64,000 nucleotides of DNA from Gordionus sp. m RMFG-2023 (taxonomy: Eukaryota; Nematomorpha; Gordioida; Chordodea; Parachordodidae), in contig NC_088775.1 of NCBI RefSeq assembly GCF_954871325.1, forward strand, positions 92,915,655 through 92,979,654, written 5' to 3'. Below, piece by piece: positions 36,001 through 47,740 of the stretch. Each line of letters starts with the position of its first letter. Positions within the stretch are counted from its first letter, which is position 1. The notes below the pieces were generated by a model. It had not been told where the DNA came from, ran no database searches, and saw nothing but the letters and a program-made list of their open reading frames with translations. The position numbers were made by a program, and so were the translations under genes.

Positions 36001-36680
36001 CAGTGCTGAAAATTTTAAAAATTACCCAATACATGGCAGATTCAGCAAATTACATTTTCGTATCAATAATCTGTTCTACTCTAACAACGTTTGTGAATTT
36101 TGACAAAGAATTTATTTAAAGATTTCCTGCCGTCAAATCAGAAAAAAAGAATTCCGAGGAATCCAGTAAAGGCTTTTTATTTAAAGCAAATTATGGTTTT
36201 TAATAATTCAATTTGCCCCTGATGATTTAGTATTCTTTCCTTCTCATAACAACATAGTTTTAATTATTGTTCTATAAAAAACATTGAACTTAGTTAATCT
36301 TCGTATTTACTTCTGTTTGGTAAATTATATAATATAATTAATTTATAATAAATGTAGTTAGAACAATTAATTATAAATATCGACGAGTTTCTAATAGAAA
36401 GCAGCCGTAGTTATATCGGCTCATATTGACACGTCTGTCAATAACATACATTTATCGTATAAAACGTACATAACTTATAATTTTATTTCAAACTTTTTAT
36501 TTCATTTTTTAAAAAAAATAATGTTCATGTTTTTAAAGCCACGATACCGCAGCCAAGCGTCAAATCGAAAAGATGAAAAAGCGCCTAAAAGAAAGCTTCC
36601 TAATACCGCTATCACCGCAATACCTCTTATCTTCATCTATCCATAACCGGAAACAGACTTCTCTCAGATACCCTCATTGA
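33048..36680 (+). CDS. Small 123-residue protein, 4 exons, family not recognised
   Basis: The exons are 33048-33063 (MSADL, start in CACCATGT context), 33174-33270, 34268-34384 and 36539-36680 (TGA at 36678-36680). The introns are 110, 997 and 2154 bp, all GT...AG, and their phases (1, 2, 2) join without conflict. The exons are richer in G+C than the introns. The product is charged and probably helical. Blocks include [40 protein letters not shown], an acidic stretch (LEEDQ...DDNSENDAG), a basic stretch ([15 protein letters not shown]) and a serine-rich tail. There is no signal peptide or membrane segment. Its size and pattern recall small ciliary or coiled-coil proteins, but that is only a guess. 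Intron 2 holds a hAT MITE. Confidence 0.62.
33587..33677 (+). mobile_element. hAT MITE, CAGAGTTGTTAAA family (copy 2)
   Basis: A 91-bp internally shortened copy runs from CAGAG to TTTTAACAACCCTG. It is flanked by ATAAATAT (33579-33586) and ATGAATAT (33678-33685), which match at 7 of 8 bases. It lies inside intron 2 of the small-protein gene. Confidence 0.8.
34892..35037. mobile_element. GC-rich hAT-type MITE, CAGAGACCTGCA family
   Basis: It runs from CAGAGACCTGCAGG to 'ttgcaaggtctatg' with GC-rich blocks 'cccggccctaagcccgg' and 'ccgggccgggtcgggcc'. The interior 'gccattattagccgtaaaa' matches 4262-4460. The poly-T flanks hide any target duplication. Confidence 0.65.
35500..36000. repeat. GC-richer block, possible dispersed element
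   Basis: About 450 bp stand out in G+C within intron 3 of the small-protein gene. They contain 'ggtttttacaatcggatgc' followed by 'ccttcctgcc'. That wording resembles a motif I recall from dispersed repeats of many animal genomes. There is no complete ORF, and the limits are approximate. Confidence 0.3.
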
Positions 36681-37135
36681 AAATTTATCCATTACCTCAC
36701 ACAATATATATATATTTTTTTTTATGAAATATCTAAAAAATATGTTCATTTTACGAATAAATATTATTACGGAGAGATTCAAATTTGCTATGTTCTTACG
36801 AACCAGTTATTTATAAAATGTATCTGTTCGGCTCCGAGAAGTAACGAATTGATTTCACCCAAGTGACCCTCTTAAGAATATCGGGGAAATTATTTTTTCC
36901 TAACCCGCGAAGGACATTAGGTCGTGGGGAAGCCTGTCTTTATCAGTTATAAATTATTTCCAAACATTCGCCTCTTTTTTTTAGTCATTGGAGTGGGTGA
37001 AATTTTTTCAAACTCGTGTTTGGTTATATTAAAAACCGGTATTGAGATATTATATTAAAGGACATTCTGAGTTTGAGAAAATAACACTCATTATAAAAGT
37101 TAAAATGACCTGTTAAAGATTCTTCTTTTCTCATC

Positions 37136-37136
<1 letters not shown>

Positions 37137-37166
<30 letters not shown>
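37137..37166. repeat. (CTTT)n microsatellite
   Basis: About seven perfect units. Confidence 0.95.
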
Positions 37167-37167
<1 letters not shown>

Positions 37168-37777
37168 AAGAAGAGAAATAATGTCCCCCATCGGACCTTT
37201 TTTTTTGTAGGTCTGGCATGGAAAAACAAATTTAGAGAAGTTCGCCCCCCCAAAAATCAAAATCTTAATAATTTAAAATGAGGCTCCTTCAGGTCCTACA
37301 AAAAAAAAGAAGTTATTAAATGAAAGATATAAGATGTAAATCTATAAAAAAAAACAGTATATAAAAATATCCAAAATTACTAAGGGCTTAAATTGTAATA
37401 ATGAAAATGTTCCTCAAAAAAACAAGTATAATTGTGTTTAAAGAAAAATATGTAGACTGGGAAAAATTGCTGTTAGTAGATATGACTATTGGCTGAAATA
37501 TAAAGCGATCATCGCTAAAAGGCAACGGAACTCTAAAATTAACAGATACATTTCCCTAACCAATTGCAATCTCGTACCAATCGTATCCGACACAACCGGG
37601 GTTTTTCGGCAATCGTGCCCTAACCTTCTTCGAATCCCTTGGTAAAAAAAAAATCGCGTCATCACTGGTGACCCACATGAAGGCTCCCTATCTTCGACAG
37701 CGTGTACCTATTGATATATGCGGATCTAATTGTATCGGCATCCACCACGACTCCCTTTTTTGACCTCCTCTTCCCTC

Positions 37778-37952
37778 TAGTATTGTTAAACTACTTAAAT
37801 TTGACCATGGCTTAATCAAAATTTTAGCCTAAAAAATTGTATTAAGCCTTTAAGTTGAGTCTCAACTTGAAGATTGATTCCACATGGCTACTTGATTCCA
37901 CTTGGCTACGCTGTTTCATAATTGACTAAAGTTAGGTAGTTTAACAACACTA
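37778..37952. mobile_element. MITE, TAGTGTTGTTAAAC family, AGTCTCAACTTGAAG subtype
   Basis: A 175-bp element runs from TAGTATTGTTAAACTACTTA to GGTAGTTTAACAACACTA. The word CCCTC adjoins both ends (37773-37777 and 37953-37957), but an 8-bp duplication is not seen. Confidence 0.75.
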
Positions 37953-37959
37953 CCCTCAA

Positions 37960-38885
37960 CTTATAATTTATTAATTATTCCAAATATGAAAATTATATAA
38001 ATATAAAATATTACTAAAAAAAATACATTCACAACTTTTATATGGTACAATTTTTTGCTGTATTTTGAGATAAAAATTTATTTTTTAGTTTTATTAATCG
38101 TAATCAAATGAAAATTTTGATTATATGATTATTTTTTTTTTTAAATAATTTTCAGGAATATTAATTTTAATAAAAAAAATAAATCAATTTTTTATCAAAT
38201 AATTTAAAAATTCTAATTTTACTTAATATTTATTGAGAAAAAAAAAATATATATTTACTAGCTTATTACGACTCAAATTTTTATTTTTCAATTGCAAAAT
38301 TTAACAAATATATACCCATAAGAGGGCGTTAAATGCATAAATATGAAAAAAATTATTCTTAGGAAAACCAGATTAATTATTGGATAGCGTTTTTTTTTAA
38401 TGCGAAAAACTTAAAAAAGGTTTCTTTAACATTTAATTAATGAGTAGGTTTAGGATCGAAAAATAATAGAAAATTTGTAAGGCACATATTGCTGGCATTT
38501 TTTTGGTTCATACGTGTACATTTAGGTGTTATAGGCATTATCCTAATATTATTGAAAATATTATGATTTGTCCGAATGCCGAGCTTAAAACCGACCACTT
38601 ATTAAATATTCGATCGGCCAAATTTGGTAATATTATTTGTAAAATGTTCATTCTTGGTTTGTATATATCTATAAAAATACGTGTACATATTTCCCAAAAA
38701 AATATTTTTAAAATATCGTGATTTGATCGATAACCGAATTGAAACCGGAATACTGCATTGCTGGCGTTATCCGGGGAAAATTCGTTATCTTAATAAATAT
38801 TTTATTTTTTCTCTATTATACATCATCATAATAATCCAAAAAAATAAAAAGATAATTTTATTAAATTAATGTCAATAAAAATACA
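37960..38885. other. AT-rich intergenic stretch
   Basis: The ORFs at 38503-38721 and 38681-38869 have no recognisable motif. No gene is supported. Confidence 0.4.
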
Positions 38886-38893
38886 TTTGATAC

Positions 38894-39204
38894 TAGAGAT
38901 CTGCAAAGTTAGGTCCGGTCCGGTCGACCGGGTTTCGGGTCTAATTCTATTTAAAATAACCGGGTCGGAAAAAAAAATTCGGACCGGGTCGGACCTTGGA
39001 ATTTTTTTTTAAATATATCCTAAATTTATCAATTTTATAAATTTGAATTTTTTATGTAAAATAAAAAAATATTTGATTTTATTTATCGAAACTAAACGAC
39101 ATATAACACATGTCTTTTACTTTTGAGTAATTATTAAGATTAATTTCTATTATTTAAATAAATACGGGCCGGGCTTGAAAAATTAGGCCCGATGCAGATC
39201 ACTA
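38894..39204. mobile_element. GC-rich hAT-type MITE, TAGAGATCTGCA family (reference copy)
   Basis: A 311-bp element has termini TAGAGATCTGCA and TGCAGATCACTA. The exact 8-bp duplication TTTGATAC lies at 38886-38893 and 39205-39212. GC-rich blocks (ggtccggtccggtcgaccgg and cgggccgggct) lie near both ends around an AT-rich centre without an ORF. Confidence 0.93.
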
Positions 39205-39429
39205 TTTGATACAATATTTAGCAATGCAGTATTTAGTCATTACCCAATATAAAGTATTTAATTAATTTTTTATTATTTTCCCCGCAGGTAAAGTATCTTC
39301 AAAAAACAATGTTTATTGTTTCTTGTATGAATCGTCGATTAAATAGAAGCTTCTAGTAATAATATTACCGTTTTCTTTCACAAGGAAAGAAAGGTTTGCA
39401 TAGAAAATAATTGACGCTATTATCGAAAA

Positions 39430-39608
39430 TCGGGGATCTGCAGATGTACCATATGCATGGCCCGGCCCGAATTTTTTTTAGAAATTTTTTCTTCCCGGCT
39501 CGGTTAGATTTTATTTTTTCGGACCCGGCCCGGATATTTTCGATAACATATATTTTTGACCGGATTACGGGTATTGAAATTATAGCCACTGTTGAAAATT
39601 ATCTCTAA
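39430..39608. mobile_element. GC-rich MITE, GATCTGCAGATG family copy
   Basis: 'ggggatctgcagatgtacc', 'ggcccggcccg' and 'ggacccggcccggat' identify the family. The right end near 'attatctctaat' is worn. Confidence 0.5.
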
Positions 39609-39649
39609 TTTGAAATAGAAAGTATTTCTGAATCCTTAACCCATTTAAT

Positions 39650-41058
39650 ATTTATTATATTGTTTAAATGGATTTAGTTTTGGCAGAAAAAAAAAAAAAA
39701 CTTTTGTAAATTGTTTTTTTTTTAATTAATGAAAATAAGGATTTGTCAAATATTGAGGAAAATCAAGTTCGACTAAAGTTCTAAAATCAAAATTAATTAG
39801 ATTCGGCACTCTCGAGTACTACAACAGGCATTTATGGGCCTCGATACATCCAGAGGCGCTCTAATAAAAGGTTGCTTTTGGTCAAGCTAATATTCAAACT
39901 TCAGAAACAAATCCTGTATCTAATCCGATTATCCAAAACTTTAATTTTGATTAGATATCATGTATTCAGTTGTTCCCTGTAACTTGGAGGGGAGGGGGAA
40001 TAGCTATTCTATTTCCGTGGTTTAAAAAATAAAAAATGACTGGATATGAAATAGTAATTTCTCTCTATTCAAACGATAATTACTTTGACCCCATTGTTTA
40101 TTTTTGTTTTAAAAATAAGCGGGAAAGGGATGAAACAGATGTTCATTATTTTTTGTGTCCCCAATCTGGCAAGAAAGTGAGGGATTATTTATCATAGTCA
40201 AATTCATTATTTCCAAAATGGTGATCCTAATGTTGATATATGGCATTGCCTGTTTCAGCTTTATGTCGTCTTGCGCCTACTAATAAATTCACCCCATGGA
40301 ATCATAATGAAATTACATTTTTTTCCTCTCCTAGAGTAACACAACTATATTGGTGTTATTTAAAGTGTGAATTTCACATTTCTCCAATTTGAATAAAGAA
40401 TAGAATATATTATTTTAATATTTCATCATAATTTCCTCCGGCTATTCCAATTTCTATGTAATACCGCGAATTTTGTGTTTCTCCAATTATTAGAATACAG
40501 AATATAATATTTAAACAATTTATGCAAAAAATTCTCATGTACATCTCCCTCATTATTATCGCTATATCCTTTAATATGATTTCATCATGTTGAATATAAA
40601 CCTAAAAATTATTTAGATATCCTGGAATAATTCCCTTCTAAAAAATTAATTTCCAATAAAGAATATCAGCGATAAAATAGTAACTGATATATTCCGCTAA
40701 TAATTTGATATAAGGATTTAAATTTTTTAGCAAATATCAGTAAAGCAAAGCATAACGTTTATATTATACTAGTTAAGGAATGATATATTTCTTTCCCATA
40801 ATATCTCTAAATAATTTAGCAATTTCTTACAAAGAATACCAATGAAGAATGACAAAGATTATATAGTAGTTAAGGCAAAATGATTTTGATAAGAATTTTA
40901 TTTCTTCCCCATAATATCTTTAAAATAATTCATTTAATTTCTTTTCTTACAAAAAATAACAATGAAGAATGCCACAGATTTATATAGTAGTTACGGAAAA
41001 AAATGATTCTCAATAATAACTTTGGGTAATATGGCAGCCTCCTATCGACCATTTTGAG
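39650..41058. other. AT-rich intergenic stretch
   Basis: A direct duplication 'caatgaagaatg...atatagtagtta' occurs near 40845-40870 and 40965-40990. No gene is supported. Confidence 0.4.
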
Positions 41059-41084
41059 AGTAAAGTATAGCGTATCAAGTCAAT

Positions 41085-41400
41085 TCAGCGAAACTTTTAT
41101 CGCGAAACACTTTTTCGCGAAACTTTTATCGCGAATGTCGTTTATCGCGAAAAGTTTTTATAGCGAAGGTATAATCGCGAAACCAATTCTGCGAATTTAT
41201 TTTCGCGAAACATTTATAGCGAAGACAATTTCGCGAAGCCATTGTCGCGAATTTATTTCCGCGAAACCTTAACCGTGAATTTATTAGAGCGAATACATTT
41301 TAGCGAAACATTTTAGTGCGAACACTTTACAGAGAATTTTTTATCGCGAATATGTTTGCGCGAATTCATTATCGCGAGCTCATTACCGCGAAACAATAAA
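41085..41400 (+). repeat. 14-bp-period GCGAA array, left arm
   Basis: About 21 units of GCGAA followed by 8-10 variable bases ending TC, AC or GC. The constant part is CGCGAA. Units drift but hold the period. Confidence 0.9.
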
Positions 41401-41929
41401 TATATCGCAAATGCATTTATTTAAAGGAAAACAACATGTTATTTATTATTTGATGTTTTTTAATAAAAAATAATATGCTACTATTGTAATGTTATTTTTG
41501 TTACAATTTATTAGTGATTTTCACGTCCAAGATTTTAAGTAAAAAAAATATTTCTTGAAGTTCAAAAAAATTTTTGAACATATTAAGATAAAAATTTTAT
41601 ATCTTCTTTGAAAATATATCTTTTTTAAGGAATTCTTTTGTGAAATTTATTATAAATATACAATTTTTAGGTGAAATCTTTCATAGTTTTTTTATCCTTT
41701 TTGTAAAATTATCTATTTCTTAAGTATATTAAAAGAGGTAGCTAAATAATTTTTTTTTAAATTTATATTTAACTGATTTATGTTATTTTATGATCTTTTT
41801 AAGGATAATATTTTAATGTGACACTTGTCATATTCATTATTTTTAAGATTTTTTGACTCAAAAGGGTACAATTATCATTTAGATTGTAAACATGTTAAAT
41901 TAAAATTTCATGAAAATGTACCATACAAA

Positions 41930-43000
41930 AGTGACAATTGTCATAATCGTTATTTTATAACTTTTTTGAATTTTTGTTGACATGGGCTAAAAGTATAGAT
42001 TGTAAACATGCTAAATTAAAATTTCATGAAGATGTACAATTGAAAGGTGACAATTGTCATAATCGTTATTTTTAAAGTTTTTGAATTTTTTTGACCAAAA
42101 TGGCTTAGAATAAATATTGCTAGCATGTTTAAATACAGTGAAGATGTACCGTATAAGTGACAATTATCATAATCATTATTTTTAAACTTTTTTTGACATA
42201 AATGGGCCATAAGTATTGATAATATTTTAAATAAAACTTCAGTGAAGATGTACCTTAGATAAGTGACAATTGTCAAAATCGTTATTTTTAAGTTTTTTGT
42301 ATTTTTTTAACGCAAATAGGTAAAAATATAGATTGTAAACATGTTAAATTAGAATTTCATGAAGATGTACCATAAAAAAGTGACAATTGTCACAATTGTT
42401 ATCTTATAATTTTTTATATTTTACGTCAATGGGCTAAAATAAGTATTGCTAACATGTTAAAATAATATTTCAGTGAAAATGTATATTAGATAAATGACAA
42501 TTGTCATAATCGTTATTTTTAAAGTTTTTTGAATTATTTTGACGCAAATGGGTAAAAATATAGATTGTAAACATGTTAAATTAAAATTTCACGAAGATGT
42601 ACCATAGAAAAGTGATAATTGTCATAATTGTTATTTTATAACTTTTTGAATTTTTTTGACGTAAATGGGCTAAAATAAGTATTGCAAACATGTTTAAATA
42701 AAATTTCAGTGAAGATGTACCTAGATAAGTGACAATTGTCATAATCATTATTTTTAAACCTTTTTGAATTTTTTTGACGCAAATGGGTAAAAATATAAAT
42801 TACTTACATGTTAAAATAAAATTTCAGTGAAGATGTACCATAGATAAGTATCAATTGTCATAATCGTTGTTAATAAGGTTTTTTTGAATATTTTTGTTGC
42901 AAATGGGTTAAAATATAGATTGTAAACATGCTAAATTAAAATTTCATGAAGATATACCATTGAAAAGTGACAATTTTATAATCGTTAATTTTAAAGTTCT
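41930..43000 (+). repeat. ~115-bp satellite, left arm
   Basis: About ten units share 'tgacaattgtcataatcgtt', 'gttttttgaatttttttgac', 'aaatgggtaaaaatatagat' and 'gaagatgtacc'. The same unit appears inverted at 43340-44150. Confidence 0.9.
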
Positions 43001-43339
43001 TTGATGTAAATGGGTTACCCTGAATTCAGACTCAGCACTATTTTTCCACGAGTATACAAAAATATTTGCGTACTGTGAATGCAAGGTTATACTAGCAAAA
43101 TTTATTAATTAAAGGAATAAGATTGTGAATCCATATCTTAAAAGTTTAGAATTTAACATAGGTTACAGCTATCTTTAATAATCACTTTGCATATTTTTAT
43201 GAAATTTTAGGCAGGATAAAAGGGACAAGATTATGAGAATGAAAATATCGATTTGTTATATTGTTTGGATTGAAATTTTATTTTAACATGTTAGCAATTT
43301 ATATTTTAGCCTATTTGCTTCAAAAAAATTTAAAAACTT

Positions 43340-44150
43340 TTAAAAATAGCGATTATAACAATTGTCACTTTTATATGATACATCTTCATGAAATTTTAAT
43401 TTTAGATTTTTATGTATCAAAAAATTTCAAAAAACTTCAAAAACAACGATTATGACAATTGTCACTTATCTATGTATGGTACATCTTCATTGATATTTTA
43501 TTTTAACATGTTAGCATTTTCTATTTTTGCCCATTTGCTTCATAAAAAAATTAAAAAACTTTAAAAATAACGACTATGACAATTGTCACTTATCTAGGGT
43601 TACATCTTCACTGAAGTTTTATTTAAACATGTTATCAATTTTTTCTTTGCCCATTTGCGTCAAAAAAATTTAAATAACTTTAAAAATGATTATGACAATT
43701 GTCACTTATCTTGGGTACATCTTCACTGAAGTTTTATTTAAACATGTTATCAATACTTATTTTGGCCCATATACGTCAAAAAGTTTAAAAATAACGATTA
43801 TTACAATTGTCACTTTTTCTGTGGTACATCTTTATGAAATTTTAATTTAACAAGTTTACAATCTATAACCCATTTGCATCAAAAAAATTCAAAATAAATT
43901 GTCACTTATATAGGTTACATCTTCACTGAAGTTTTATTAATACATGTTAACAATACTTATTTTAACCGATTTACGTCAAAAAAATTTAAAAAACTTTAAA
44001 AATAACGATTATAATAATTATCACTTTTATATGGTGCATCTTAATTAAAATTTTAATTTAACATGTTAAAAATACATATTTTACCGTAAAAAAAATCTAA
44101 TGTTTAAATATACCGATTATGATAATTGTCATTTTTCCAAGGAACATCTT
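43340..44150 (-). repeat. ~115-bp satellite, right arm (inverse)
   Basis: About eight units are the reverse complement of the left-arm satellite (attatgacaattgtcac, ggtacatcttcactgaa). Confidence 0.9.
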
Positions 44151-44654
44151 CAATAACGAATTTATTATCCTTAAAAAGATAATATACATAAATAAGTTAA
44201 ATAAAAATATTTAAAAAAATATTATTTAGAAAACCCACCTCTCTTAATATACTTAAAAAATAGATAATTTTACAAAAATGATAAAAACTATAAAGGATTT
44301 CACCTAAAAGATTGTTTATTTATTATAAAATTCACAAAAGAATTCCTCAAAAAATATTTAAATTTTTATCAAAATATATTTAAAAATCTTTTTGAACTTC
44401 AAAAAATATATTTTGCTTAAAATTTTTGACGTGTGAAAATCACTAATAAATTGTAACAAAAATAATATTACATTACAATAGTAGCAACTAGCAAGCATAT
44501 CATTTTTTTTATTAAAAAATATCATTTTTATTAAAAAAATATCAAATAAAAGAAATCCATTTTTCATTTCATAATTAATATAAATAAAAAATATAATATG
44601 TTTATTTGTTGATAATAAAATATTAACATTAAATATAAATAAAATAATAGGCCG

Positions 44655-44975
44655 CGTTATATTTCGCAAAATAGTTTTCCCTATATTGTCTTCGCGATTT
44701 ATGTTTCGCGATATTAACTTCGCTATAAAATTTTAGCGATTATTGATTCGCGGTAAAAATTTTGCTCTAATGTATTCGCTTTAAAGGTTTCGCGATAAGA
44801 GTTTCGCTATAAAAAATTCGCGATATTTGTTTCGCTATATTGTTTTCGCGGAAAAGTATTCGCTAATGTGGATTCGCGATAAAAGTTTCGCTATAAAATT
44901 CATTCGCGATAAACGACATTCGCAATAAAAGTTTCGCGAAAAAGTGTTTCGCGATAAAAGTTTTGTTAAATTGAC
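44655..44975 (-). repeat. 14-bp-period GCGAA array, right arm (inverse)
   Basis: TTCGCG units with ~14-bp spacing, inverse to the left arm. The outermost ~70 bp is nearly identical to the left outermost segment. Confidence 0.9.
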
Positions 44976-44996
44976 ATGGAACCAAAGTAGAGTATA

Positions 44997-46840
44997 CTGT
45001 ACCCTAAATAGTGATAATTTCGCAGAAGTGATAACAATGCGATATTTTCACATTATCCCAATTTTTAAAGGAGTTTTATATTTAATTAAAAAAAAATAGT
45101 GTATAGCCACTAATGGCGATACCCTATATAATTAATTCACAATTTTTTTTTCCTCTTCTTTTTATTCTTTTAAAATAATATTAAAATATAAAAAAAAGTT
45201 GACGAATAATAAAATGATCTTAAAAATTTCTTTTTAATGTAATAAATATAATCAATCAGCTGATTCAATATTATTAATATTATATCTGTTAAAATAAATC
45301 ACTTTCACAAATAAAATTGATGTAAAAATAAATGAAAACTACAACAATAATACCCTGTTATTGCAGAAACCCTGAAAAACATCAATTACAATTCCATGGA
45401 TCCTGCTTTCTCATTCATATGCATCACCAGCTCCATTATCACCACCTCTAATAGCAATGCTAAATGCTTTTATAAAGAATGGAATTCCTGAAGAAACCAG
45501 TTAGCCTAAGGGATTTTTCTTAAGGCTAAGACTTGCAACAGCCATTTTTTGATCTAACTATCTAAATTTTGTCTCTTCCATCGAATAATCTTCTATTCAA
45601 TATGCTTTCTTTCTTCCCTTCTCCTTTCTAGTTTTTTATTAACTATTTTCTTTTTTAGACATCCTCTTTATCACCTTATCCACTTTTCTCCAAAATTATA
45701 TTTATATATCTTTAACCTTCATAATTTTATCTTAGACAATAATAATTATACGTCATTTTCTATATAGATAATATATTATATCAGCCTATTCAAATCAAGA
45801 AACTAATACTAGTCAAATTAATATTTTTTTTCAAATAGTCAAAACTCTCTTCTTTTATCTCTCCACGTTCCTATTGGTTAATATTTTAAAAAGTTAAAAA
45901 AAAGGCATGTTCCTATAATCCCCTCTATAAATTTAAGGTCATCAAATATGAGCCAAAATTATATATATCTAGTCATATTAGTCAATTGAAATATTCATTT
46001 TATTCAAGCTAGCTGCATATTTATGTAATTTATATTTTATGACCAACATTTATATTCTATTTTTTTTAAATTTTATTTTATCAAGATATATTTATAAATA
46101 TGAATATGATTTTTTAAAAAATTTTATTAGCCCTAAGGTTGTTTTTTTAAAATATTTTTTTAAATACCTGATTGTTTGACATTTATTATTAATCAATCAT
46201 ATTAAAAATAAAAACTGATAAATATTATTTGTATTGATTAGCCAATTCTTTTAATTTATTTTATAAACCTATATGAATTTTATTTATATGACCATTTTAT
46301 CTTTTAAATAGAAAAATTTTAACAAGATTTATTTATTTATGTATTAAAATTATAAGAAGATTTAACAATTTGTAAAAATTAATCATTATATTTGGTTATT
46401 TTAAACTATTATAATAAAATCTGAATATAGTAGAAATGCCATAAATTCTAAGGTTAAATTAAATTTGTTGAATGAACTACTTATCAATATAATGGATAAA
46501 TAAATATATTTAACAAATATATATATACAACCCAGACAATAAAAAGTGTAGGGTTTTTTTTACTAAATATTTGGTTTTGTATTATTCAGAATACAATTTA
46601 TTGGTTTTTGAAAGCAATTATTGAAGATAAATAGCTTAAATTAATGCTTTCCTTGGTTAAAAATGTTGATATTCCCTGAAAATGATATGATTTTAAAAAT
46701 GGGCTGGTGGTATTAATAAAAATATTTAAAATTCACAAATATAAGCCTGGCTTAAAATCCAAACTGGTATAGACAAAGAAAGAAATAATATTATTTTGCT
46801 CATATATGTCACATAGGATTGAATATCTATTGGCGAAATC
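44997..46840. other. AT-rich intergenic stretch
   Basis: A coding-like run near 45395-45490 (SYASPAPLSPPLIAMLNAF) lacks an upstream start and clear splice sites, so it is not called. Nothing else was recognised. Confidence 0.35.
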
Positions 46841-46844
46841 TCAA

Positions 46845-46925
46845 CACTGAGGCATTATTTTCATGGCTATAATGTTGATAGTTGTTTTTAAAAATTGTCT
46901 CAAATCAAGCCGACAACACTAGTAT
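46845..46925. mobile_element. MITE remnant, TAGTGTTGTTAAAC family
   Basis: 'gataatgttgatagttgttttta...gacaacactagtata' resembles the family's right end. Partial copy. Confidence 0.35.
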
Positions 46926-47471
46926 ATATAACTGATACCATTTTTTTTAGATATCAGGAAAATATACTCATTTTTTAAAAAATTTATTGTCATAGAAGAA
47001 ATTATTTAAACATGGCTTTGTATAAGATTTTAAAAATAAATATCTCAGCTTGAAGCTATTTGTCATTAATATTTAAATTAAAATGCCACCAGGGGAAGAG
47101 AGTAAGCAGTATAATGGGAAATCCTTTGGATTTTACCATTGGAAGTAGAGGTATCTAATTGAAATATTAGCCTTTTTTTCGCTATCTTCATAACACTTCC
47201 CCATATAATTTTATATTTACTTGTATGTGAATTTATTTTTATAATGTGCATATGGATGAAAACAATCACTATTTAGAGATTCCCTTGGCCTGCTTCTCAA
47301 AAATATTTTTTATACATTTTACCTGACCTATTTACAATTTTTTTTCTTTTAGTCTGGCACGACAATTATTTTTTGTCAATTTTTTTAAAAAATCATAAAT
47401 TCCTATATTTTAAGATTCCCAGCTGATTCCTTGTTTATTCACATTCGGGCCATCCAGATCTCTAATCACTA

Positions 47472-47740
47472 GTGTTGTTAAAAAGCCTGAATTTGGGATG
47501 ATTATTCAAAAATGGCCCGGTTAAGATTTTAGCTAAAATAATAATATGTGTGAGCATCGAGATTTGGCAGATGTCCAGGCATTCTTGCCACCCATGCGCA
47601 AAATCTTTAGCAAGGAGCCATGCAAACCTAATAAAAATATATGTACATGGTGGCCTGCTGATACTGTTAATGTTGGTGCCATAGTCACGATGCGAGTCGA
47701 CCAAAAGTTCTAGAGCTTTAAAAAAAATAGCCAGATTTTA
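47472..47740. mobile_element. MITE copy, TAGTGTTGTTAAAC family, right end unclear
   Basis: It starts TAGTGTTGTTAAAAAGCCTG and has 'gcatcgagattt' and 'gcgcaaaatctttagca' in the family order. The right terminus is not found. Confidence 0.55.

Larger units (their letters stand above)
41070..44985. mobile_element. 3.9 kb foldback element with nested satellite arms
   Basis: The whole interval is a near-palindrome. From each end inward it holds three parts. First, a block of GCGAA units with a ~14-bp period (41085-41400 and 44655-44975). Second, a unique AT-rich segment (about 41405-41800 and 44180-44650) whose halves match inversely, for example 'agtgattttcac' near 41513. Third, an array of ~115-bp units centred on GACAATTGTCATAATC (about 41930-43000, and inverse at 43340-44150). 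The left outer sequence 'gcgaaacactttttcgcgaa' recurs inverted at 44935-44955. AGTAAAGTATA (41059-41069) and AGTAGAGTATA (44986-44996) may be a target duplication. No transposase ORF is present. Confidence 0.85.

Noticed and set aside
41085-41400. CRISPR-like array
   Set aside because: The constant part is only about 5-7 bp with a 14-bp period, mirrored at the other end of a palindrome in an animal genome. It is a minisatellite.
42016-42276. ORFs inside the foldback satellite (42016-42276, 43261-43455)
   Set aside because: They read through tandem ~115-bp satellite units, and the frame differs between units.
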